Positions 33,143 to 41,057 of a stretch of 64,000 bases of DNA are shown one piece after another (the first letter of the stretch is position 1; every line of letters starts with the position of its first letter). Origin of the DNA: Amycolatopsis sp. GM8. GTDB lineage: Bacteria; Actinomycetota; Actinomycetes; Mycobacteriales; Pseudonocardiaceae. The stretch is from positions 248,001 to 312,000 of the forward strand of contig NZ_JAJKFK010000006.1 in the NCBI RefSeq assembly GCF_021653975.1, in the 5' to 3' direction. The notes beneath the pieces are model-generated. The model saw only the letters and a program-made list of their open reading frames with translations, ran no database searches and was not told the origin of the DNA. The position numbers and the translations under genes are program-made.

Positions 33143-34336
33143 TCACCTCACCGCCACGGACAGGCTCTCGACGCCGCGCACGTTGATGCGGCCGTTCCAC
33201 CGGAAGTCTTCGAGTACGGGCTCGCGGAAGCGTTGCGTGAACCGGGCGAACGCGATCCGCGCCTCGAGCCGTGCGAGTGGAGCCCCGACGCAGTGGTGCA
33301 CTCCGGCGCCGAACGACACGTTCTGGTGCGCGTTCGGCCGGTCGAGGACCAGCTCGCCCGCGTCGTCGCCCCAGTACCGCGGGTCGTGGTTGGCCGCGGC
33401 GAGGCAGGCCACGACCCAGCTGCCGGCCGGGATCACTTTCCCTTGCGTGGCCAGGGGTTCGATGGTGATCCGGCGCATCAGGTGCACCGGGGTGTCGTAG
33501 CGCAGCAGCTCCTCGACCGCGTTCCTGACGAGCGCGGGCCGGGCCTGCAGCTCGCGCAGCCCGCCGGGATTGCGCAGCAGCGCGAGGATGCCGCCCGCGA
33601 TCTGGTTCACCGTGGTCTCGTGGCCCGCGACGTAGAGGAAACTGATCTGCGCGACCAGTTCCTCCTCGCTGAGCACGTCGCCGTTGTCCTCGGCGGCGAT
33701 CAGCGCGGTGAACACGTCGTCACCGGGATGCTCGCGTTTCCAGCCGACCAGTTCGCCGACCATCGCCGTCAGCTCGGCGCTCGCGGCCCGGATCTCCGCC
33801 TGGACTTCTTGCGAGGCAAGCGGTTCCAGGCCGCGGGCGAGCGTGCCGGTCAGCTCCCGCAGCCGCTTGTGCTCGACCTCCGGCATGCCCAGCAGCTGCG
33901 AGATCACCGTGAACGGCAACGGGAACGCCAGCTCGGCGACTAGGTCCGCGCGCCCGGCTTCGGCGATGCGGTCGAGTGCCCGGTCGACCAGTTCGGTGAT
34001 CCGCGGTTCGAGGTCCGCGACCGCGCGCCGGGTGAAGGCCTTGCCGACGAGCTTGCGCAACCGGGTGTGGTTCGGCGGGTCCTGGTCCACAAGGGACAGT
34101 CCGCGCATCATCCGGTTCTCCTTGCCCAGCTTGGCCGAGTCACTCTTCCAGGCGGGCAGGTTGGTCAGGTAGCGCTCGTCCACCGAATGCCCTGACCGCT
34201 GCAGTTTCGCCACGTCGTCGTAGCGGGACAGGATCCAGAAGCCCAGCGGGTGCTCGTGCGCGGGCGCGTGCTCGCGCAGTTCGGCGTACTGCGGATACGG
34301 GTCGTCGGAGAAACCTTGGGCGAACGGGTCGAACAC
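33143..34336 (-). CDS. cytochrome P450, second cassette
   Basis: A 397-residue P450. I-helix: LYVAGHETTVNQIAGG with an intact acid-threonine pair. K-helix: EELLRYDTPVHLMRR. Heme loop: [17 protein letters not shown]. It is encoded between the hotdog thioesterase and the hydrolase in the minus-strand cassette, one base after the thioesterase stop. GTG 34336 is used because it fits that spacing. It is one of six P450 units in the lipid region. Its cassette position suggests action on the chain activated by the FAAL at 34769 or on the released acid. Confidence 0.9.
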   Translation of the reverse strand: MFDPFAQGFSDDPYPQYAELREHAPAHEHPLGFWILSRYDDVAKLQRSGHSVDERYLTNLPAWKSDSAKLGKENRMMRGLSLVDQDPPNHTRLRKLVGKAFTRRAVADLEPRITELVDRALDRIAEAGRADLVAELAFPLPFTVISQLLGMPEVEHKRLRELTGTLARGLEPLASQEVQAEIRAASAELTAMVGELVGWKREHPGDDVFTALIAAEDNGDVLSEEELVAQISFLYVAGHETTVNQIAGGILALLRNPGGLRELQARPALVRNAVEELLRYDTPVHLMRRITIEPLATQGKVIPAGSWVVACLAAANHDPRYWGDDAGELVLDRPNAHQNVSFGAGVHHCVGAPLARLEARIAFARFTQRFREPVLEDFRWNGRINVRGVESLSVAVR

Positions 34337-34337
34337 G

Positions 34338-34766
34338 TCAGCTCCCGGGCAGTTTGATGTTGCGCATGGTCACCAGCGCCGTGGCGCACAGGTTCTCTTC
34401 CGAGTCGTAGACATCCGCCGCGGCGACACTCGTCGTGCGGCCCGCGCGGACCACCCGGCCGCGGGCGATGATCTTCTCGCCCTTGGCGGGAGCCAGCAGT
34501 TTCACCGTGTAGTCGACGGTCATGTTCACCCAGCCGGGCGGCAGCAGCGTACCGGCGGCCGAACCCGCGGCGTAGTCGGCGAGCGAGCCCAGCACACCGG
34601 CCTGGAAATAGCCGTCGTGCTGGGTCAGTTCCGCCCGGTAGGGCTGGATGATCTCCGCCTCGCCCGGTTCGAGCCGGCCGAACGAGAAGCCGAGGTGCTT
34701 CGCGGCCGGCATGCTCAGCACGACGCCGGTCACGGCCTGCGCGAAGTCCGGGTTGGCTGCTTCCAT
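34338..34766 (-). CDS. PaaI-type hotdog thioesterase, second cassette
   Basis: A 142-residue hotdog protein. The central helix reads QHDGYFQAGVLGSLADYAAG, where the usual HGG histidine is replaced and an Asp follows in SLADYAAG; this is a known variant in which Asp is the catalytic base. The next strand is VNMTVDYTVKLLAPAKGEKI. It is encoded two bases after the FAAL gene and one base before the P450 gene. It is the counterpart of the thioesterase at 28853 in the first cassette but only distantly similar to it. Confidence 0.82.
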   Translation of the reverse strand: MEAANPDFAQAVTGVVLSMPAAKHLGFSFGRLEPGEAEIIQPYRAELTQHDGYFQAGVLGSLADYAAGSAAGTLLPPGWVNMTVDYTVKLLAPAKGEKIIARGRVVRAGRTTSVAAADVYDSEENLCATALVTMRNIKLPGS

Positions 34767-34768
34767 TT

Positions 34769-36376
34769 CTAGATACCCCTCTCGAACGCACCGGCCGCGT
34801 AAAGGTTCCTGGCCGCCGCTCGCATGATCTTGCCGCTGCTCGTTTTCGGCAACTCGCCGTGCCGCGCCAGCACGAGCCCGCCGAGGGAAAGCTCGTGCTC
34901 GGCCAGTACGGCCGCTCGGATCGCGCCGCTCACCTCGGCGATGTCGACGTCGTGCCGCTGCTCGCGGTGGATCTCGGCGATCACGACCAGTTTCACGTCC
35001 GTGGTGAACGCGGCGCAAGCGCCGGAACGCAGCGCCGGATGCGCCGACTCCACCGTCTGCTCGATGTCCTGCGGGTAGTGGTTGCGGCCGCGGATGATGA
35101 TCAGGTCCTTCAGGCGCCCGACGACATACAGTTCGTCATCCTCGAACACGCCCAGATCGCCGGTGCGCAGCCAGGTGCCTTCCACGAAGCTCTCGTGGTC
35201 GGGCCGTTTCCAGTAGCCCTGCGTCACGTTCCCGCCCGCCACCCAGATCTCGCCGACCTCACCGGGCCCGCACGGCTGCCGGGTCTCCGGGTCCATGATC
35301 CGCACGTCCTCGCCGGGCAGCACCGTGCCCGACCCGGCGAGCAGGCGATCGCCTGGCACCAGCCGCTTTTCGCCCAGCGCTTCGGGATCGACGCCGAGGG
35401 TGCGCGGGCCGCGGCCCTTGCGGCTGCCGGTGACGATGAGGGTCGCCTCGGCCAGCCCGTAGCACGGGTACATCGCGTCCGCGCGGAACCCGTGTGGTGC
35501 GAACGTTTCGGTGAAGCTGCGCAGCGTTTCGGGCCGGATCGGCTCGGCGCCGTTGAACGCGATCCGCCACGACGACAGGTCGAGTTCGGGCAGCTTGCCG
35601 CGGGCGGCGTGCGCGACGCACGCGTCGAACGCGAAGTTCGGGCCACCGCTGGTGTGCGCGCGGTACCGCGAGATGGTCGTGAGCCACAGCAGCGGGCGGC
35701 GGATGAACGCGGCCGGGGACATCAGGATCGCGGTCGCGCCGACGTAGAGCGGCTGCAGCACGTTGCCGATCAGGCCCTGGTCGTGGAAGAACGGCGCCCA
35801 GCCGACGACGGTGGAATGCTCGTCGTGGCCGAACCCGTAGGAGATCATCTGCTGGTTCGCGACGAGATTTCCGTGCGAGACCATGACACCCTTCGGCGCC
35901 GAGGTCGAACCGGAGGTGTACTGCAGAAAGGCCAGCGAGTCCGGAGTCACCGCCTTCGGCTCGAACGGCGCGTCCGGCAGCGTGTCCACATCGATCCGTT
36001 GTAGACCGTCTATTGTGGACTTCATCGTCGAAACGGTGAGCGCGGCGGCCGGCTCGCAGTCGGTGATGATGTGCCCGGTGGCCTCCTGGACCCGGTTGCG
36101 GCGCGGCGGGTTCACCGGCACCGCGACCACCTGCGCGTACAGGCAGCCGAAGTAGGCGACGATGAAGTCCAGGCACTGCGGGAAAACCAGCAGCGCGCGG
36201 TCACCCGGCGCGCAGTCCCGCGCCAGCCGGGCGGCCACCGCGAGCGCCCGCGTGTGCAGCTCACCGTAGGTCAGCCGCGCGGTTTCCTCGCCACTCTCGT
36301 CGAGGAAGACATACGCGCACCGTCCCGGATCGGTGGCGGCGCGCTCGCGCAGGGCCTCGGGCAGCAACATGCTCAC
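34769..36376 (-). CDS. fatty acyl-AMP ligase (FAAL-like), second cassette
   Basis: A 535-residue adenylating enzyme with FLQYTSGSTSAPKGVMVSHGN, the FAAL block GWAPFFHDQGLIGNVLQPLY, WRIAFNGAEPIRPETL, YGLAEATLIVTG, RTGDLGV and the catalytic lysine in LPKTSSGKIMR. These are the motifs of fatty acyl-AMP ligases that load ACPs. The probable ACP is at 39157. The GTG start overlaps the type II thioesterase stop by four bases. Its core is typical of actinomycete FAALs and closer to the mycobacterial FadD type than the first-cassette ligase is, which suggests the two cassettes were acquired separately. Confidence 0.9.
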   Translation of the reverse strand: MSMLLPEALRERAATDPGRCAYVFLDESGEETARLTYGELHTRALAVAARLARDCAPGDRALLVFPQCLDFIVAYFGCLYAQVVAVPVNPPRRNRVQEATGHIITDCEPAAALTVSTMKSTIDGLQRIDVDTLPDAPFEPKAVTPDSLAFLQYTSGSTSAPKGVMVSHGNLVANQQMISYGFGHDEHSTVVGWAPFFHDQGLIGNVLQPLYVGATAILMSPAAFIRRPLLWLTTISRYRAHTSGGPNFAFDACVAHAARGKLPELDLSSWRIAFNGAEPIRPETLRSFTETFAPHGFRADAMYPCYGLAEATLIVTGSRKGRGPRTLGVDPEALGEKRLVPGDRLLAGSGTVLPGEDVRIMDPETRQPCGPGEVGEIWVAGGNVTQGYWKRPDHESFVEGTWLRTGDLGVFEDDELYVVGRLKDLIIIRGRNHYPQDIEQTVESAHPALRSGACAAFTTDVKLVVIAEIHREQRHDVDIAEVSGAIRAAVLAEHELSLGGLVLARHGELPKTSSGKIMRAAARNLYAAGAFERGI

Positions 36377-37083
36377 TCCAGCGCTTCGCTCATGACCGCC
36401 ACGATGGCCGCGCGGTGGTCATGATGGAAGAAGTGGTCGCCGGGAAAGGTGTGCAAGGCGAAAGCGCCGGCCGTCTCCACCGACCAGGCCTCGGCCTGGT
36501 CGCGCTCGACGATGGGGTCGTCGTTGCCGTAGAAGACGGTCAGCGGGCACGGCAGCGGGGGCGCCGGCTGGTACTCGTAGTCCTCGGACACCGTGAGGTC
36601 CGCTTTGATGAGGGGGAGCGCGTACCGCTGGAAAGCCGCGTGGCCGATCCCGCCGAGTCCGCGTGCTGCCAGCGCCCGGCCGAACTCCTCGTCCGGAAGA
36701 TCATGAATCGGCGACTTCCGGGAGGGCAGCCGCGGTGCGCGCCGGCCGGAAACGAACAGGTGCATCGGCGGTGTCTCGAGCGCCCGCGCGAGTTCGAACG
36801 CGACCAGCGCGCCCATGCTGTGCCCATACAGCGCGATCGGCGCATCCAATTTGGACACTTGCGGCAGCAGCCCGTCGAGCAGTTCCGCCATGCTGAGCAG
36901 CGGTGGTCGCGCGACGACGTCCTCGCGCCCCGGCAACTGCACGCGCACCGGCGCGATCTCCGGCGGGAACAAGGGCAGCCAGCGGGTGAACGACGTCGCC
37001 CCGGCGCCCGCGTGCGGCAGGCAGACCAGCCGGACCGCCGCGGTCGACGGTTCCTGCCGCAGCCATGTTGTGCTTGCTGTCAT
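36373..37083 (-). CDS. type II thioesterase
   Basis: A 236-residue alpha/beta-hydrolase of the GrsT/RifR type that edits or releases acyl chains from carrier proteins. Features are the N-terminal RLVCLPHAGAGATSFTRW, the segment VQLPGREDV typical of the family, the nucleophile elbow ALYGHSMGALVAFE (Ser near 92), the acid in VFYGNDDPIV and the histidine in FPGDHFFHHDH. Type II thioesterases mark assembly-line pathways, so this supports ACP- or synthase-bound chemistry. ATGA and GTGA overlaps couple it to the P450 upstream and the ligase downstream. Confidence 0.92.
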   Translation of the reverse strand: MTASTTWLRQEPSTAAVRLVCLPHAGAGATSFTRWLPLFPPEIAPVRVQLPGREDVVARPPLLSMAELLDGLLPQVSKLDAPIALYGHSMGALVAFELARALETPPMHLFVSGRRAPRLPSRKSPIHDLPDEEFGRALAARGLGGIGHAAFQRYALPLIKADLTVSEDYEYQPAPPLPCPLTVFYGNDDPIVERDQAEAWSVETAGAFALHTFPGDHFFHHDHRAAIVAVMSEALE

Positions 37084-38315
37084 GCCGCGCTCCGCAGCGC
37101 GACCGGGAGGCTGCGCAGCCCGCGAACGATGAAGCTGTGGTCCTGCCATTCGTACTCGTCAATCAGCGGCTCGATGCTCTCGGTGCGGCGCAGCAGGCAT
37201 TCGAGCGCCATCTCCGCCTGCAGTTCGGCCAGCATCCCGCCGAGGCAGCCGTGCATGCCGTACCCGAACGCGAGATGCCCCTTGGGCGCGCGCGTGATGT
37301 CGAACTCGTCGGGCCGTTCGAACACGTCGAAATCGCGGTTGGCCGCACCCATGCACAACAGCACCTGCTCGCCCTCCGGGATCCGGGTGCCACCCACCTC
37401 GACCTCCTGGGTGGTCAGCCGCTTCGTCAGCTGCAGCGGGCAGTCGTAGCGCAGCGCCTCGTCCACAGTGGACTCCACCAGTCCGGGTTTCGCGCGCAGC
37501 AGCGCGAACTGCTCCGGATTGCGCAGCAGCGCGAGCATCATGTTGCCGATGAGGGACTTGGTGGTCTCGTTCCCGGCGACGAAGCACATGATGCAGACGA
37601 ACACGAGTTCCTCGTCGCTCAGCCGGTCACCGCCGCCGGTCTCCGCGGCGAGCAGCCGGCTGATCAGGTCCTCGCCCGGCTCGTTCCGTCGCTCGTCGAC
37701 GACTTCTTCCAGTGCTGCCACGAAGTTCTCGACCACTTCGCATACGTGCGTGAAGTCGTCGCCGCGCATCAGGCCGGGCTCCAGCAGGAACCGGATGTCG
37801 TGCGTCCAGCCCGCCACCTGCTCGCGCAGGCCCGCCGGCAGCGCCATCCACTCGCACAGCACGGTCACCGGCAGGGGCGCGGCGAGGTCCGCGATAACGT
37901 CCATGTCTTTGAATGTTCCAGCGCCTTCGGCACAGGCTTTTTCGGTGAGCCGGTCGGCGATCTCGTGCACGAGCGGCCGGAGCGCCGCGACCGCGGGACC
38001 GGTGAACACGCGGTTCACCAGCCCGCGCAGCCGCGCGTGGTCCGGGTTGTCGGTGAACACCAGCGACTTGCGCCCGAGCCGTTCGATGCGTGCGACGTTC
38101 TCACCTGACACGCGGTCGGCCTGCTTGGCGACCAGTTGCGGGATGAGGCCCGCGCTGAACGTGCGGTCCCGCAGCACGGCCTGCACGTCGGCGTGCCGGG
38201 TGAGCACCCACATGCCCAGTGTCCGGTGCACCGGCTGGTTCTCGCGCAGCTGCCGGTACTGCGGATAGGGATCGCGGCGGAACTCGGCGCTGAACGGGTT
38301 GAACCGGACCCTCAC
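37080..38315 (-). CDS. cytochrome P450, second cassette, first P450 gene
   Basis: A 411-residue P450. I-helix: CFVAGNETTKSLIGNM, with asparagine in place of the usual His/Phe/Asp neighbour. K-helix: DEALRYDCPLQLTKR. Heme loop: FGYGMHGCLGGMLAELQ. The GTG at 38315 overlaps the methyltransferase stop, giving a far better start than the upstream frame, which runs through that gene. It differs from the other P450s in the window in the B-C and F-G regions. Its place right after the ACP and methyltransferase genes suggests an ACP-bound substrate, as in some P450s that act on carrier-tethered acyl chains; this is inference. Confidence 0.9.
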   Translation of the reverse strand: MRVRFNPFSAEFRRDPYPQYRQLRENQPVHRTLGMWVLTRHADVQAVLRDRTFSAGLIPQLVAKQADRVSGENVARIERLGRKSLVFTDNPDHARLRGLVNRVFTGPAVAALRPLVHEIADRLTEKACAEGAGTFKDMDVIADLAAPLPVTVLCEWMALPAGLREQVAGWTHDIRFLLEPGLMRGDDFTHVCEVVENFVAALEEVVDERRNEPGEDLISRLLAAETGGGDRLSDEELVFVCIMCFVAGNETTKSLIGNMMLALLRNPEQFALLRAKPGLVESTVDEALRYDCPLQLTKRLTTQEVEVGGTRIPEGEQVLLCMGAANRDFDVFERPDEFDITRAPKGHLAFGYGMHGCLGGMLAELQAEMALECLLRRTESIEPLIDEYEWQDHSFIVRGLRSLPVALRSAA

Positions 38316-39160
38316 CGCGACCACCGCGACGCGTACGGCCGCAGGACCAGGCGGTACAGGCAGATCTTGCCCATCCGGAAACCGAGCGCGGACAACTTCA
38401 GGTACCGCTCGTAGCGCCGCACGATCTCGGCGCCGACCAGCGCCTCGGCCTCGGCGCGGCGGGCCCGCAACCGCTGCGCCCACTGCTCACACGTCCACGC
38501 GTAGTCCAGCCGCCCGTTCTGTCCGGAATGGACTTCGAGCACGCCTTCCGCGGCGGCGGTGATCTCGGCCAGTGTCGGCAGGTCGGCGTCGGGGAAGATC
38601 TCCTGCTGCATGAACTCGCTCGCGTCCTCGCGGGCCATGTTCGCGTAGGCGATCGTCTGCAGCGACAGCGCGCCGTCCGGCTCGAGCCAGTCCCGGCAGC
38701 GGGTGAAGAAGTCCCGGTACACCTGGATCTTCTCGGCGGCCGACTGGCCGGGACGGGCGAAATGCTCGAACGCGCCGATGGAGATGATCCCGCCGAATCG
38801 GGTGCCGGGCTCGTAGTCGGTCCAGCTCTCGACGCGGACCTCGGCGCCGGGCAAGGTGCGCGAGACGTGGGCCGCCTGCTCGACGCTGAGCGTCAGGCCC
38901 ACGCCTCGGCACGTTCCGGGCAGCCGCGAGAGGATCGAACCCCAGCCGCACCCGATGTCCAGCACGCTGTCCACTTCGGACGCGCGAACGGCGTCGAGGT
39001 GGTAGCGCAGCTTGCGGTCCTGCGCCGCGTCCAGTGAGTCGTCGCGGCCCTGGGTGATCGCGCACGAGTAGGTCAGCGATTCGTCCAGCCACAGCCGGAA
39101 GAACTCGTTGCCGACGTCGTAGTGATGCCGGATCGCCGCGGCCGCCTGCGCGGTCGTCAT
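38312..39160 (-). CDS. cyclopropane fatty acid synthase-type methyltransferase
   Basis: A 282-residue enzyme with the family signature HHYDVGNEFFRLWLDESLTYSCA at residues ~12-34 and motif I SVLDIGCGWGSILSRLP. LTLSVEQAAHV follows, then the IISIGAFEHFARPG block with the Glu-His-Phe of the active site. Such enzymes add a methylene (ring) or methyl group across a cis double bond using SAM. Because the gene is fused by overlap to an ACP gene and close to a desaturase, the substrate may be an ACP-bound unsaturated chain instead of a phospholipid. It is shorter than E. coli Cfa (382), lacking its N-terminal domain, as in mycobacterial CmaA/MmaA types. Confidence 0.9.
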   Translation of the reverse strand: MTTAQAAAAIRHHYDVGNEFFRLWLDESLTYSCAITQGRDDSLDAAQDRKLRYHLDAVRASEVDSVLDIGCGWGSILSRLPGTCRGVGLTLSVEQAAHVSRTLPGAEVRVESWTDYEPGTRFGGIISIGAFEHFARPGQSAAEKIQVYRDFFTRCRDWLEPDGALSLQTIAYANMAREDASEFMQQEIFPDADLPTLAEITAAAEGVLEVHSGQNGRLDYAWTCEQWAQRLRARRAEAEALVGAEIVRRYERYLKLSALGFRMGKICLYRLVLRPYASRWSR

Positions 39161-39420
39161 GACTGCGCGACGCGCTGCTGCAGCTGCTCGTGGAGGTAGC
39201 CGGCGACCGCGTTCAGGTTCGGGTTCTCGAACAGGGTCTCGGGGGAGAGGTCGACGTCGTAGCGCTCTTCGACCTCCATCAGCAGCGAGACCGCGAGCGC
39301 GGAGTCGATGCCCAGCTTGTCGAAGTCCGTGTCGAGCCCGAGGGACTCGGCCGGCACCTCGAGCAGCTCGGCCACGTACCCCTGGCACCACTTGGCGATG
39401 GCTTCCTTGCTGGTGTCCAT
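39157..39420 (-). CDS. acyl carrier protein, second cassette
   Basis: An 87-residue ACP. The phosphopantetheine serine is in DKLGIDSALAVSLLMEVEE near residue 40. The acidic C-terminal half (YDVDLSPETLFENPNLNAVAGYL) is typical of ACPs serving polyketide or fatty acyl-AMP ligase pathways. It lies between the membrane desaturase (15 bases upstream) and the methyltransferase (ATGA overlap). The likely loading enzyme is the FAAL at 34769. Confidence 0.92.
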   Translation of the reverse strand: MDTSKEAIAKWCQGYVAELLEVPAESLGLDTDFDKLGIDSALAVSLLMEVEERYDVDLSPETLFENPNLNAVAGYLHEQLQQRVAQS

Positions 39421-39435
39421 TGTGGATCTTTTCCT

Positions 39436-40383
39436 TTACGCCGGGACGATACGTTTCGCGGCCCGCCGGTCGTTCGCGGGGACCTCGACGTCCCAGGCGA
39501 GACCGGTGACCGAAAGCAGCTTGATGAGCCAGAAACCCGGGTCCAGGCGGTACCACTCCAGCCCGAACGACGGGGAATCCGGGAACGCGTGATGGTTGTT
39601 GTGCCAGGACTCGCCGAGTGTGATCAGCGCGAAGACGGCACCGTTGCGGCTGTTTTCGCGCGACTCGTACGGTTTGGTGCCGAACATGTGCAGGAACGAG
39701 TTGATCGCCCAGACGATGTGCTCGAGGACGAAGATCCGCGCGAACCCGCCCCAGAGCAGGCCGCTCACCGCGCCGAGCCAGCTCATCGTGACCAGGCCGC
39801 CGATGAGCGCGGGCAGCAGCAGGCCGAGCACGACCCAGTAATAGTAGTAGCGGGCGACCTTCACGATCAGCTTGCTCTTCAGCAGGTCCGGGGCGTAGTG
39901 CACGATGTTCGGGTACTCGTGCCGCCGCATCCACAGGAAGTGCGAGTGCGCGAGGCCTTTCAACCGGCCTTTGAAATCGCTGCCGGAAAGGTTGGGGGAG
40001 TGCGGGTCGCCTTCGCGGTCGCTGCACTCGTGGTGGCGCCGGTGCAGCGCGACCCACGAGATCACCCCGCCCTGGCCCGCCATCGACCCCAGCACGCCGA
40101 GCACCGCGACCACTGCCGGTGCAGCCTTGAACGTACGGTGCGTGAACAACCGGTGATATCCGACCGTCACGCCGAGTCCGGTCAGCAGCCAGAAGGACAC
40201 CAGCAGGACGATTTCGGTGACGCCGAACGGATATACCGCGAGAAACGCGAAAGCGGCGGCGGTGCCGACGATCGGGAGAATGTCGAAGAGCAGGAAATGC
40301 CGGCGCTGCAGCTTGTGCAGGTAGGGGCTGCTGATGACCTTCCGGCGTGGTTCCCTGGTGGACTGGGCAATGTCTTCGGACAT
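39436..40383 (-). CDS. membrane fatty acid desaturase (stearoyl-CoA desaturase type)
   Basis: A 315-residue integral membrane diiron enzyme. The three histidine boxes are GYHRLFTHRTF, LHRRHHECSD and WHNNHHAFPDSP, in the order and spacing of delta-9 acyl-lipid/acyl-CoA desaturases. Hydrophobic stretches near residues 35-75, 90-115 and 180-215 form the membrane segments. It is the first gene of the long minus-strand cassette (to 32337), so it probably supplies the double bond used by the cyclopropane-type methyltransferase. In JamABC-like pathways a FAAL, a membrane desaturase and an ACP make terminal alkynes, so an acetylenase role is an alternative to check. Confidence 0.9.
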   Translation of the reverse strand: MSEDIAQSTREPRRKVISSPYLHKLQRRHFLLFDILPIVGTAAAFAFLAVYPFGVTEIVLLVSFWLLTGLGVTVGYHRLFTHRTFKAAPAVVAVLGVLGSMAGQGGVISWVALHRRHHECSDREGDPHSPNLSGSDFKGRLKGLAHSHFLWMRRHEYPNIVHYAPDLLKSKLIVKVARYYYYWVVLGLLLPALIGGLVTMSWLGAVSGLLWGGFARIFVLEHIVWAINSFLHMFGTKPYESRENSRNGAVFALITLGESWHNNHHAFPDSPSFGLEWYRLDPGFWLIKLLSVTGLAWDVEVPANDRRAAKRIVPA

Positions 40384-40475
40384 GCTGGCTCAACCTCGTC
40401 ACGAGAGACCATCGGACGCAAGGAGCGTAACCAGCGCGATCACGGGACGGGGTGTGGCGACCGGACCACACTTGA

Positions 40476-40496
40476 GCGATTGGTTCTGGTAATCGC
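40476..40496. promoter_or_regulatory. candidate LysR-type site in the desaturase/hotdog divergent region
   Basis: GCGATT at 40476-40481 is mirrored by AATCGC at 40491-40496 around nine bases, giving an ATT-N9-AAT core that meets the T-N11-A rule of LysR boxes. It lies between the divergent genes starting at 40383 and 40527. Two LysR genes flank the region (31373 and 42023). A single site is weak evidence. Confidence 0.4.
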
Positions 40497-40526
40497 CCCT
40501 CGAATCCGGCGCCCATCTCTGGCGCA

Positions 40527-41057
40527 ATGAGGGCCATGACAACTGAGGCGAAGACGCGACCTGGATTCGGCGCGGTGTTCGCGGCCGTCGACCCCGACAA
40601 CCCGGACTTCGCGCTGCTGCGGCGTATCGTCACCCAGCTGATCCCGTTCGGCACGCACGCCGGGGTGGAGGTCACCGAACTGGGCCCGGACCACGCGGTC
40701 GCCGAGATCCCGGACGAACCGCATCTCGCCAACCACCTGCGCACCGTGCACGCCGGCGCGCTGTTCCTCGCCGCCGACATCGCGGGCGCGTGCGCGTTCG
40801 TCGGCGCCGTCGCGAGCAACCTGGCGTCGATCGGCTCGTTCGTGCTGCGCGACACCCGCACGTCGTTCCGCAAGCCCGCGCTCGGCCGGATCCGCGCGGT
40901 CGGCATGCTGGACCCGCGTGACATCCAGGCGGTGCTGACCGCCGGCCCGGACGAGCGCGTCGACGTCGACGGCCGCGCGCTGCTGTACGACGCCAAGGAC
41001 GTGCTCGTGGGCAAGGTTCAGCTGGACTACGTGTGCACGATGGCGCCGGAGGCGTGA
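40527..41057 (+). CDS. DUF4442-like hotdog protein (paralogue 1)
   Basis: A 176-residue hotdog-fold protein: VTELGPDHAVAEIPDEPHLANHLRTVHAGALFLAADIAG contains the H-A-G turn and downstream acid of the DUF4442/YiiD-C thioesterase-like group, and the tail ends VGKVQLDYVCTMAPEA. The protein at 49773-50303 is the same length with the same core, so the two are paralogues placed at both ends of the PfaD-carboxylase block. A thioesterase role for long-chain acyl groups is plausible. No clear ribosome site distinguishes ATG 40527 from ATG 40536. Its stop overlaps the hydrolase start by one base. Confidence 0.8.
   Translation: MRAMTTEAKTRPGFGAVFAAVDPDNPDFALLRRIVTQLIPFGTHAGVEVTELGPDHAVAEIPDEPHLANHLRTVHAGALFLAADIAGACAFVGAVASNLASIGSFVLRDTRTSFRKPALGRIRAVGMLDPRDIQAVLTAGPDERVDVDGRALLYDAKDVLVGKVQLDYVCTMAPEA

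Noticed and set aside
38316..38483. Upstream extension of the P450 at 37080 to 38483
   Set aside because: It would run through the methyltransferase gene; GTG 38315 gives a normal P450 N-terminus and a four-base overlap.
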